A DNA stretch of 64,000 bases from Bacteroidales bacterium UBA3843 (lineage in GTDB: Bacteria > Bacteroidota > Bacteroidia > Bacteroidales > Paludibacteraceae), in assembly GCA_002392745.1 (NCBI GenBank), contig DGHR01000006.1, forward strand, positions 1 through 64,000, given 5' to 3'. The notes under the pieces are model-generated. The model searched no databases and was not told where the DNA came from. It saw only the letters and a list, made by a program, of their open reading frames with translations. Below, one piece after another: positions 40,965 to 47,921 of the stretch. Made by a program: the position numbers and the translations under genes. Position 1 is the stretch's first letter. Each line of letters begins with the position of its first letter.

Positions 40965-42671
40965 ATGAAAAAGATTTATTTTTTGATGGCGGTATGCATT
41001 CTGAGCATCGCCGCAAAGGCTCAAAATCCGAGCGATAATCCGCAATGGTTACAGGAATTGCAGCGGCAGAATCCGGGGTTGATAGACTCCACGGCTTATT
41101 ATGACGCTCATCCGTCGGCACCCGGGTATCGGACATACGTGATTTATTACCATCAGCCTCTGGAGCACGCTAATCCGAGTAGCGGACAGTTCCATTTGCG
41201 TGCGTTGATTACGGTGAATACCAATAATGATCCGACCAAGGCGATAAACCATTTTTATTGCACGGGCTATTCGATCAATTACGACTGTATTTTTAAGCAC
41301 CCGGATTCAACCTTCGTTGCGGAGGCCAAGATGTGTTCGTCGGAGATTGCGCACCGTTATAACGCCAATTTTATCCAGATCGAGCACCGCTATTTCCAGT
41401 ACTCGGCTCCGAACCAATGTTGGACCAACTTAGACTATCTGCGTGCAGAAGAGGCAGCGGAGGATTTTCATAACTTTGTAGAAGGTATGAAGAAAGTGCT
41501 GAAAGGCAAATGGATCATGTCGGGAGTAAGCAAAGGCGGAATAACGACCTTGCTGCAACATGCTTTCTATCCGAACGATATGGATATTTATGTGCCGTAT
41601 TCGGCCCCGTTCTTCCGCACGGACCGCGACACGTTGATGCAGGAATACTGGTACACGCACGGTTGGAACCAAGGGTTGTTAGATTGGTTCATGTCCGTCC
41701 GTCGTGCCGCCTTTGAAGGAGCACCGAGACAGGCGGGTTCAACGAACACGATATGGCCGATTTTCTACAAGATGAACGCAGGAAGAGACGGCTCGCAAGC
41801 ACGTATGGATACCGTTTTCGGCATCTATATTTGCAATGCGGCGTACTTCGGTTTCTTGGATCACGCGTATTCGGACACCGTCTCGATAAAGAAACAGTTC
41901 GTGAAGAACGACAGTATTCTCAGGAGTTATAACTGGAATAATTACAACGACACGGTGCTGGCATATATCTATTCGACCGACCGGTTTGCATTAGACAGCA
42001 TCGGCAAATGGCTGGACACGCTGCGTAAATACCCGGAAAAAAAGCAGATCCCGGGTCGCAGGCTCGTTACGCATCATTACCGTCCATTCGGAATCACGGA
42101 GAAAGAATGGTGGGGTGAAGATGACCCTTATCATACCGACAATGCGAAAGCATATGAATACCAAGCCAAGCGCGAGTTGGGATCGTACGATTTCCTGTTT
42201 GATATGTTAGCGCCTACGCCGGAAGAAGGGGCGTGGTATAATGCGTATTGGCAGGAGAAGATGGGATGTCTGTATGATCTCACGTATCCGTGCTTTGCTT
42301 CGCTGACATATAGTCCTGCGTTGTACGACCGCGTAATGGAGACGACGCAGAATGCGACCAAGCCGATTGTGCTGATCTACGGAGAAGACGATACATGGAC
42401 AGGTGCAGCGGTCAAAGATGAGTATATCAACGGCAGCAACGTGAAGAAATTCATTCTTCCGGCGCAAAACCACTTGGCGTGCTTCAGTTCGAATACGGAC
42501 AAGACGCAATGCGACGCGATCCGTGCGGCGATAGATGCGGTATTGGGAGCGCCGCAAGGGATAGATTCCCCCTCCGACTCCCCCTTAAGGGGAGAGAAAG
42601 TGCTCCGCGACGGACAGTTGCTGATTAAGCGAGGAGACAAGATTTACACGCTTACCGGCCAGCAGTTATAA
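40965..42671 (+). CDS. Secreted serine peptidase, PS-10/S37 (S28-like) family
   Basis: 568 residues. Signal peptide 1-19 (ending AAKAQ). Catalytic domain of the PS-10/S37 type: FYCTGYSINY, IEHRYFQYSAPNQCWTNLDYLR, the nucleophile elbow MSGVSKGGITTLLQHAFYP (GxSxGG) and DMDIYVPYSAP, with the Asp and His further on near LIYGEDDTWTGA (Asp) and PAQNHLACF (His). Members are tripeptidyl aminopeptidase-like. After the catalytic domain is a linker with repeat-like DNA (CTCCCCCTTAAGGGGAG) and then the shared secretion tail (VLRDGQLLIKRGDKIYTLTG). Predicted to be exported or surface-attached. Ends just before a long hairpin terminator. Confidence 0.85.
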   Translation: MKKIYFLMAVCILSIAAKAQNPSDNPQWLQELQRQNPGLIDSTAYYDAHPSAPGYRTYVIYYHQPLEHANPSSGQFHLRALITVNTNNDPTKAINHFYCTGYSINYDCIFKHPDSTFVAEAKMCSSEIAHRYNANFIQIEHRYFQYSAPNQCWTNLDYLRAEEAAEDFHNFVEGMKKVLKGKWIMSGVSKGGITTLLQHAFYPNDMDIYVPYSAPFFRTDRDTLMQEYWYTHGWNQGLLDWFMSVRRAAFEGAPRQAGSTNTIWPIFYKMNAGRDGSQARMDTVFGIYICNAAYFGFLDHAYSDTVSIKKQFVKNDSILRSYNWNNYNDTVLAYIYSTDRFALDSIGKWLDTLRKYPEKKQIPGRRLVTHHYRPFGITEKEWWGEDDPYHTDNAKAYEYQAKRELGSYDFLFDMLAPTPEEGAWYNAYWQEKMGCLYDLTYPCFASLTYSPALYDRVMETTQNATKPIVLIYGEDDTWTGAAVKDEYINGSNVKKFILPAQNHLACFSSNTDKTQCDAIRAAIDAVLGAPQGIDSPSDSPLRGEKVLRDGQLLIKRGDKIYTLTGQQL

Positions 42672-42687
42672 AGAAAAGGGACCTTCT

Positions 42688-42733
42688 GTAATGAACCCCA
42701 AAAGTTTTTTGTTCAACTTTTGGGGTTCATTAC
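42688..42733. terminator. 19-bp hairpin between convergent genes
   Basis: GTAATGAACCCCAAAAGTT (42688-42706) is perfectly complementary to 42715-42733. It lies between the peptidase gene and the convergent HNH nuclease gene and could stop transcription from both sides. Confidence 0.88.
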
Positions 42734-42783
42734 ATCTATCACCTCTTTTGCAACTGTTTTTATTGTGTAATTACTTTTCTGCG

Positions 42784-43905
42784 CTATTTACTGCTTTTCC
42801 GTCTGTTACAATCCCGGCAAAGCATTTGGCAGTTACTTGCAATCGTTCGTCCGCCTTCCACCCACGGTGTTATATGGTCGGCCTCCATGACCTCAATGTC
42901 AAAGGGTTTGCCGCAGATAGCGCACTTGCCGCCTTGCCGCTCATAAACCTCACGGCGCGTGTTGGCATCAAAAGTGCGGATACCCAGATGATGGATGTCG
43001 CCGTCAAGGATATAGGCAAAAATACCGGATTTCTTTTGCACATCGCTATCCGCCATCAGTTTTGTCATCTGTTCGCCGATAGCCGTAGCGGTTAAAGCGG
43101 TGTCTTTGTGCTTGTTGTAGAGCAAGCCCCATTCCACGCCTTTCATCTCTTTCTTGTACTTGCGCCCGAAGAGTTTCTCGATCCAATGAATAACATCTTG
43201 GTAGTACTGCCATAGTTCGTCGGCGTCCGTGTCGTGCTGATGACGCGCCATATATTGCTCAATTGTAATACCCTGTTTGTCGGCAATCCAACTGAGTGCG
43301 GTCTCAAAATAGTCTTGACGGATAGGCGAACCGTTCATGAAGTCCGAACCGATTTTGTATGCCACACAGCCTGTCTTGGAGAAACGGCGTTTGGCTTGTG
43401 TCACCCACGACCCGGAATAGATGGCGTTGCGAATCTCTTGCTCTTTGAGTTTCTCGCCGGCTATGTTGATACGCTGGAACCATTTCAGTTTCTCTTCGTC
43501 CGTTCCCTCACAGATATAGACTTGCAGTTTATAATCCAATATACGGTTTTGCTGCTCAATGGTCATGTTGTTGAAACCGAGCAAGTTACCGTCAAAGTTC
43601 ATCATGTACTCGCCTGCAATAAACGAGCAGATGGAGATGGTACGTTGCTGCCCGTCGAGGACTTCATATTCGATGCCGTCTGTGCCATCTGTTTTGACCC
43701 AATACATGACGTTCAGCGGAAAATTCTGCCAAACGGTGTCCATGACTGCATTGCGCTGTTTCTCGTCATAGACAAACTCGCGCTGGTATTTCGGGCGAAT
43801 GTTCAACCGTCCGCCGTAGCCGACGATACCTTCTTCCTGAATACTCAAATCATTGTAGTCCGCACACAACTCCCGCACGCGGATTTCATGCAATTCTATT
43901 TTCAT
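42784..43905 (-). CDS. DUF262 plus HNH endonuclease protein
   Basis: 373 residues. N-terminal DUF262 (ParB/Srx-like fold): LNIRPKYQREFVYDEKQR, then EYEVLDGQQRTIS (DGQQR at 84-88), then NFDGNLLGFNNM. C-terminal HNH nuclease: a CAIC/CRDC zinc-binding pair flanking MEADHITPWVEGG and SNCQMLCRDCNRRK. In GmrSD-type systems DUF262 proteins act as nucleotide-dependent nucleases; that mechanism is inferred here. Its start codon overlaps the stop of the upstream EcoRI-type methylase (ATGA), and the two are on one transcript from the IR-flanked promoter at 45034-45041. Together they look like a modification-nuclease unit. Confidence 0.83.
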   Translation of the reverse strand: MKIELHEIRVRELCADYNDLSIQEEGIVGYGGRLNIRPKYQREFVYDEKQRNAVMDTVWQNFPLNVMYWVKTDGTDGIEYEVLDGQQRTISICSFIAGEYMMNFDGNLLGFNNMTIEQQNRILDYKLQVYICEGTDEEKLKWFQRINIAGEKLKEQEIRNAIYSGSWVTQAKRRFSKTGCVAYKIGSDFMNGSPIRQDYFETALSWIADKQGITIEQYMARHQHDTDADELWQYYQDVIHWIEKLFGRKYKKEMKGVEWGLLYNKHKDTALTATAIGEQMTKLMADSDVQKKSGIFAYILDGDIHHLGIRTFDANTRREVYERQGGKCAICGKPFDIEVMEADHITPWVEGGRTIASNCQMLCRDCNRRKSSK

Positions 43906-45011
43906 GGCTTTTGTGGTTTTTTATTGCGAATTAAAATGCGGGTATATGGAACTGTAACTTCACCATTTATCATCATATATAAGTCTCCATCCACTGCTCC
44001 ACGCTTTTGTACTTCTTTTCTATACTTTTTATGATCAGGTTTATATGGCTGCACTCCACACTCTAAACCGGAATTAGAAATTCCTAAACCTATTATCTCA
44101 AATTGTTCTGGGTTATATTTGTCTAAAAATGTAAGTGGCACACCCATTATTCCTTCGTAATCAACTGGAATATCATTATAGGCATTTATATTAATACCAT
44201 CAAAATTCTCGTATTTAGGGTATTCTTCGGTAGTATAATGTTTGTATAAAATCAAGTCTTCATTGTGTTTGGTTACTGGTAAGTTTGTCAACCAACACGA
44301 AGTAGATACACGCGCTATTTTTTTGCCGTTTTCTAAATGATGAAACTTTTCCCAACTATCGGGGACTTGAAAATACATTCCGACATTAAAATTCGTATAG
44401 CCTGTCCGAATTTTATTTTGTTGGAACATTTTAAATGTTTCTCTATAGGCTAAAGAATTTATATTGCCAATTATTAAAAATTGCTTGCTATATTTATCTA
44501 ATAAAGCGAGATATTCACGAAACAGCGAGAAAGGTGGATTTGTGACTACTATATCCGCTTCTTTGAGTAATTCGATACACTCCGGGCTGTCAAAAGAACC
44601 ATTCCCTTTAAGTAACGAAAGTACGTTCTTGTCATTTTGGATTAGATATTGTACATCCGCGAGGTTTACAGCTCCGTCATTATTATAATCCTGCACTTCG
44701 GTAATCTCTACTTTGTAAGCAATTTTCTTTGGTTCCGTTTCCTCTATTTCGAATAGCAAAGGCAGTTCATCGCCGGCAACGGGTGAACCATCATAGCAGG
44801 TAGCGATTAGTTTCTTGAGACCTAATCGGTTGAAGTTTAGTGCAAAATACTTGAAGAAATTGCTTTCGTATGGATCATCACAATTGCACAACACCACTTT
44901 CCCTTGAAAGTACTGCGTGTAGTATTTAAGTTCCTTGGCGATGTCGTCTAATAGAGTGTAGAACTCGTCTTTCTTAGCTTCTTTAGCTGTGTTTAAAGTG
45001 GCATGTGCCAT
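43902..45011 (-). CDS. EcoRI-type adenine-specific DNA methyltransferase
   Basis: 369 residues. N-terminal KKDEFYTLLDDIAKELKYY and VVLCNCDDPYESNF (CNCDDP, the EcoRI-methylase family's early motif), then DIVVTNPPFSLFREYL (N158-P-P-F161, the N6-adenine active site), LIIGNINSLAYRE and FEIIGLGISNS. The enzyme transfers a methyl group from SAM to adenine in DNA. A dockerin-like loop is present at 108-119 (DYNNDGAVNLAD), inserted between the family's early motif and NPPF. Cotranscribed and overlapping with the HNH/DUF262 nuclease downstream. Not the same as a classical EcoRI R-M pair, because no EcoRI-type endonuclease is nearby. Confidence 0.84.
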   Translation of the reverse strand: MAHATLNTAKEAKKDEFYTLLDDIAKELKYYTQYFQGKVVLCNCDDPYESNFFKYFALNFNRLGLKKLIATCYDGSPVAGDELPLLFEIEETEPKKIAYKVEITEVQDYNNDGAVNLADVQYLIQNDKNVLSLLKGNGSFDSPECIELLKEADIVVTNPPFSLFREYLALLDKYSKQFLIIGNINSLAYRETFKMFQQNKIRTGYTNFNVGMYFQVPDSWEKFHHLENGKKIARVSTSCWLTNLPVTKHNEDLILYKHYTTEEYPKYENFDGININAYNDIPVDYEGIMGVPLTFLDKYNPEQFEIIGLGISNSGLECGVQPYKPDHKKYRKEVQKRGAVDGDLYMMINGEVTVPYTRILIRNKKPQKP

Positions 45012-45014
45012 ATA

Positions 45015-45047
45015 GATTGATAGTTGTTTTATGCAAAACTATCAATC
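45015..45047 (-). promoter_or_regulatory. Promoter overlapped by an 11-bp inverted repeat (candidate operator)
   Basis: GATTGATAGTT (45015-45025) is perfectly repeated in inverse at 45037-45047. The minus-strand -7 box TAGTTTTG (45034-45041) lies on the promoter side of the repeat, and the methylase start codon is only 4 bases downstream of it. A dimeric regulator bound here would block RNA polymerase. The methylase itself or a product of the neighbouring cassette is a possible regulator. Confidence 0.6.
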
Positions 45048-45383
45048 CGCACACAATAAGAAAATGTGAGTTTCTTATCGCGTACCAAGGCAGCCCGTCA
45101 AGGAAACCTTTCACCTCTTAAGAAACTCACACAGAGTATGAGCATCTATTACTAGAGGTATAAGGTATCCTATATACGGAAACCTTTACTATTTATTTGC
45201 TGTTTATTTCCTTAAAGATTGACGGGCTTTTCGGTAAACGCGAAATAATAGTAATGCTTTGTTAATATGTTATTGCGCAACGCTTTGCGCTTGTTTTTAT
45301 GTCCTTCTGTTTAACGTCAGTGAGTGACGATATTTTTTCTTCTTTATTTTGTCATTAGTTGGCGTTGGACGCTGCCGATGTTT
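45048..45383. other. Inverted-repeat-rich spacer between the methylase/nuclease and DUF3791-DUF3990 units
   Basis: No gene is seen. It carries a 13-bp inverted repeat TGTGAGTTTCTTA (45065-45077) with 45119-45131, a pair AGCCCGTCAA near 45092-45101 with TTGACGGGCT near 45217-45226, a direct repeat GGAAACCTTT (near 45102 and 45179), and a hairpin GCGCAA-CGCT-TTGCGC (45275-45290). The nested arrangement suggests a regulatory or recombination site. Confidence 0.5.
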
Positions 45384-45605
45384 TTATGCTGTCGCTGCAT
45401 TCATCATCTCATATAAGTATGCCGGGCTTTGGATGTAGAGTTCGTTCTCCTCGTCTTGCAAGGCTGGCATTAACGATGAGTTATAGACACGTTCCATCGC
45501 CTGCTCCAAAGTACAGCCGGTATCTTCCATCACATACCGGACCAACTCGCTTATCGCGTAGTCCGTCAGATAGGTTGCTATTTGTTGATGGCTTGGTTGG
45601 GTCAT
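45384..45605 (-). CDS. DUF3791-like small protein, downstream partner
   Basis: 73 residues. Acidic, helical protein (IATYLTDYAISELVRYVMED, CTLEQAMERVYNSSLMPAL). The general shape resembles the DUF3791 group usually found beside DUF3990 proteins; the sequence match is weaker than for the upstream copy. Its ATG overlaps the DUF3990 stop by 4 bases (ATGA), so the three genes are coupled. A role as part of the antitoxin is inferred from position only. Confidence 0.55.
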   Translation of the reverse strand: MTQPSHQQIATYLTDYAISELVRYVMEDTGCTLEQAMERVYNSSLMPALQDEENELYIQSPAYLYEMMNAATA

Positions 45606-46090
45606 AGGATTTCTACCTTTGTTTTCCTTATAAAACGCAATGCTTTCTCTGTGCCAAAATAATACTGCCGGTCCAGATATTTGTCTTGAAGTGCCGCCGC
45701 TGCTTGTTCCGGCGTGTAGATTTTTTCACGATAGTTCGTAATCTGCAGCACCACACCGTCATCCGCAATCGGTCCGACAACAATATCGTAGTCGTGTATC
45801 GGTTGCTGTGTTTCGCGGTCACGGTTCGCATCCACAAACAAGAACCATTCCACTGTTGCCTTCTCTGGAAATACTTTTATCTTGAGATCAGAGTGTAAAG
45901 CCGTCTCGTCGAATTCATAACAGATCAAGGTGGCTTGTCCTCCGAAAAGGCGTGCCTTTTTGGTCGCCATACGAATAGCCGTTTCGCGTGAATCCGTTAG
46001 ATAAAAACCCTTGCCGAAATCTTTGTGTTTCAGACTTTTGGAAAGGTCAATGGACTCAATATCCGTATTTGTTCCGTGGTAAAGAATCAT
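45602..46090 (-). CDS. DUF3990 family protein (ADP-ribosyltransferase-like)
   Basis: 162 residues from MILYHGTNTD; the longer frame start is rejected because the ATG at 46090 overlaps the stop of the upstream gene. DUF3990 hallmarks: LYHGTNTDIESI (H-Y region of the ART fold), KDFGKGFYLTDSRETAIRMA (Y/S-T region), and VVGPIADDGVVLQITNY with a late Glu/Gln. The pattern HGT / FGxGFYLT is that of ADP-ribosyltransferase toxins and suggests NAD-dependent modification of an unknown target. It is flanked by DUF3791-type genes on both sides, all with stop-start overlaps, like a tripartite toxin-antitoxin unit. Confidence 0.78.
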   Translation of the reverse strand: MILYHGTNTDIESIDLSKSLKHKDFGKGFYLTDSRETAIRMATKKARLFGGQATLICYEFDETALHSDLKIKVFPEKATVEWFLFVDANRDRETQQPIHDYDIVVGPIADDGVVLQITNYREKIYTPEQAAAALQDKYLDRQYYFGTEKALRFIRKTKVEIL

Positions 46091-46302
46091 GCCAGTGTTC
46101 CTCCATTTTGGCGGCAAACGAGTATCATGTCATCAACAGTATCATCCATTGACTGCAAGTGCTCCACATCATAAAACTCCACTAAAAAAGCAAGTGCTTT
46201 ATGCTTTTGCAGATAACGGAAAGCGGCTTGCCGTGTCATGGCAAACCTGCGTGCAAATGCCTGTATCGCACTTGTCAGAAATGGAATTTCGTACTTGCTC
46301 AT
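46087..46302 (-). CDS. DUF3791 family small protein, upstream partner
   Basis: 71 residues from MSKYEIPFL; the ATG sits ~25 bases after a TAACTTTG box. DUF3791 pattern: EIPFLTSAIQAFARRFAMTRQAAFRYLQKHKALAFLVEFYDVEHLQ, a small helical, HTH-like fold, then DDTVDDMILVCRQNGG, which is typical of the family. It probably neutralises or regulates the DUF3990 protein. Its stop overlaps the next start (ATGA). Residues ~15-40 could bind DNA. Confidence 0.76.
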   Translation of the reverse strand: MSKYEIPFLTSAIQAFARRFAMTRQAAFRYLQKHKALAFLVEFYDVEHLQSMDDTVDDMILVCRQNGGTLA

Positions 46303-46327
46303 ATCAACTCTTTGCAACTTTCGGCTG

Positions 46328-46335
46328 CAAAGTTA
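46328..46335 (-). promoter_or_regulatory. -7 promoter box for the DUF3791-DUF3990 unit
   Basis: TAACTTTG on the minus strand, ~25 bases before the first DUF3791 start. Confidence 0.65.
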
Positions 46336-46820
46336 CAACAAAAAAATGACATACGCAAGAACGTACATCATTTTTGTGGCATATTTCCCGTCTCGTTGTT
46401 TCTACCTTCTGCCACCAATACCGACCGGACAAAAACTTGTTTCAGCGGATTTTCGACGGCGCATTAAGGACGCAGCGGGAGCGCGTAGGAGGCATCCTAG
46501 ACTTTGTTGCTCAAAACGCACGATAACAGTTTATATATCAACAAGTTACAAAGAATGCAAAAAGCAGCAAAAACTGCCGTTTTTACGGTTTCGTTTGCAG
46601 ATATACACGTAATAGTTGACTGTCGGTTGACCGTCGGTTGACCGTCGGGATTGGCTGCAAAAACAATGCAGAGATACTGCTTGCTTGAGATATGGATGAG
46701 AGGGCGGTCATCGGTCGGTGAACGGGAGACGGATGACGGAGAGCACTTCGCCTACCATGGTAGGGTCAAGCGCCGAGGGCACATAGCGTAATAAACAGGT
46801 AAATCAGTGGATTCTTCATA
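46336..46820. other. Spacer without a supportable gene; contains an 11-bp tandem repeat and a palindrome
   Basis: Three copies of GTTGAC(C/T)GTCG at 46615-46647 and a perfect palindrome CCTACCATGGTAGG at 46751-46764 are visible. Short frames on both strands read as low-complexity or truncated sequence; one minus-strand fragment near 46720-46800 (ALDPTMVGEVLSVIRLPF) might be a decayed gene end, but I cannot name it. Confidence 0.5.
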
Positions 46821-47564
46821 TCATAATTGCCTAACAGGGAAGTCAAAATAGGTATCCGGGAAAGGTTCGTTGCGGAGGGTGAAATGCCACCACTCGCTGT
46901 CTATCGGCTCAAAGCCGTGACGGAGCATCGCCTTGCGCAAGGTGAGGCGGTTCTCGGATTGACGGTAGAGCTTGCAGGGGTAAGACGGATGGCTCTCCTC
47001 ACCGAACCAGTCGAAGGGCGAGCCCATGTCCAGTTCCTTGCCTGTCGCAGCATCGATGAGCGTCAGGTCCACCGTCGAACCGCGGGAATGGGATGAGCGC
47101 GCGTAGATATAGCCCTGCTTAAAGAGCAGCGACTTGTCCACCATGGGGTAGAAAATCTTCTTCATCGCCGTGTCCTGCACGTTCTCCGCCCAGCGGATGA
47201 AATGGTTGACGGCGGTCTGCGGACGATAGGCATCCCATATCTTGAGGCGGTAGCCGTACGCTTTCAGTTCGTCGCTGACGGCTTTGAGCGAGTCTGCAGC
47301 CCGGCGTGTCATGAGTGCTACGGGCTGCTCGTAGCCGTCAATGCGTTCGCCCACAAAATTATACGTGCTGTAATAGCGAATCTCCAAAACCGCATCGGGG
47401 ATGATGTCTGTCAGATTGACAAACGCACTGCTGTCCTTCTCCGGCCCGGGAGCAGGTTGCTGTTTTTGGCACGAGAGCAACAGAATAAGGGACAAAGGAA
47501 CGATGTACAATGTACGAAGGAACGATGTACGATGTACGAAGGAGGATTTACGAAGATATTTCAT
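46821..47564 (-). CDS. D-alanyl-D-alanine dipeptidase (VanX/DdpX-like, M15) lipoprotein
   Basis: 247 residues from MKYLRKSSF, placed ~43 bases after a TATCTTTG box. VanX-type zinc site: SSHSRGSTVDLTL (S-x-H-x3-G-x2-x-D) and the late EWWHF, plus YRPQTAVNHFIRW. The enzyme hydrolyses D-Ala-D-Ala in the periplasm, for recycling of peptidoglycan pieces. The lipobox LLLSCQKQ gives a lipidated Cys near residue 32. Most of the N-terminal ~25 residues (SSFVHRTSFLRTLYIVPLS) are encoded by the dispersed GTACGAAGG repeat, so the signal peptide was apparently built from a repeat. A monofunctional dipeptidase is not in itself evidence of vancomycin resistance. Confidence 0.87.
   Translation of the reverse strand: MKYLRKSSFVHRTSFLRTLYIVPLSLILLLSCQKQQPAPGPEKDSSAFVNLTDIIPDAVLEIRYYSTYNFVGERIDGYEQPVALMTRRAADSLKAVSDELKAYGYRLKIWDAYRPQTAVNHFIRWAENVQDTAMKKIFYPMVDKSLLFKQGYIYARSSHSRGSTVDLTLIDAATGKELDMGSPFDWFGEESHPSYPCKLYRQSENRLTLRKAMLRHGFEPIDSEWWHFTLRNEPFPDTYFDFPVRQL
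47489..47556. repeat. GTACGAAGGAACGATGTAC repeat array encoding the VanX-like signal peptide
   Basis: GGGACAAAGGAACGATGTAC then AATGTACGAAGGAACGATGT and ACGATGTACGAAGGAGG: units of the same type as at 16575 and 17773. On the minus strand it is translated as the positively charged and hydrophobic parts of the lipoprotein signal. Confidence 0.85.
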
Positions 47565-47606
47565 AGGTTGATGTGTTATTTGGCTAGTTTCGATAAAAAT
47601 CGGGGG

Positions 47607-47614
47607 CAAAGATA
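47607..47614 (-). promoter_or_regulatory. -7 promoter box for the VanX-like gene
   Basis: TATCTTTG on the minus strand, 43 bases upstream of the chosen start. Confidence 0.66.
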
Positions 47615-47652
47615 CAAAAAAAATTGCATACATGCAAAAAAACTGAATGAAG

Positions 47653-47685
47653 ACAAAAAAAAGAGAGTGTGTTTACAAAACACAC
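47653..47685 (-). terminator. Terminator after the small winged-helix gene
   Basis: GTGTGTTT-aca-AAACACAC stem (47667-47685) followed in the minus direction by an eight-base T tract; a second small hairpin TAGCAGAG/CTCTGCTA lies just before it near 47700. Confidence 0.8.
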
Positions 47686-47721
47686 CCTCCTTCGGATTTA
47701 GCAGAGCTACTCTGCTATAAA

Positions 47722-47895
47722 TCAGTTCGCAGGAGCCCATTTGCAACGGACGGGCGAAACGATGGCGCCTTCTTTCTTGAGTTCGGCAAAGGCTTTGTCC
47801 ACCTCCTTGCGGTCTGCGCCGAGCGCGGTGGTTACCTCGCCAGCCGAGACCGGCTTGCCTGCTGCACGCATGGCAGCTAATACTTGCTCTTTCAT
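47722..47895 (-). CDS. Small winged-helix-like protein (57 aa)
   Basis: Reads MKEQVLAAMRAAGKPVSAGE, then VTTALGADRKEVDKAFAELK, then KEGAIVSPVRCKWAPAN. This is the compact helix-turn-helix plus wing pattern of short MarR-like proteins seen next to envelope or redox genes in Bacteroidales. Too short for common gene cut-offs. The next gene on the same strand, glutathione peroxidase, lies upstream and its stop is 27 bases away, so the two may be cotranscribed. A strong terminator follows. Confidence 0.75.
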   Translation of the reverse strand: MKEQVLAAMRAAGKPVSAGEVTTALGADRKEVDKAFAELKKEGAIVSPVRCKWAPAN

Positions 47896-47921
47896 GGAAA
47901 TTATGAATTACGAATTAATAA

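Noticed and set aside
46238..46612. Plus-strand frame of 124 codons upstream of the DUF3791-DUF3990 unit
   Set aside because: It starts inside and antisense to the DUF3791 gene, runs over the promoter, and shows no domain or plausible composition.
46821..47564. Vancomycin-resistance determinant
   Set aside because: Only a D-Ala-D-Ala dipeptidase-type lipoprotein is present, with no vanH, vanA or vanRS-type genes. Such enzymes are common in peptidoglycan recycling.
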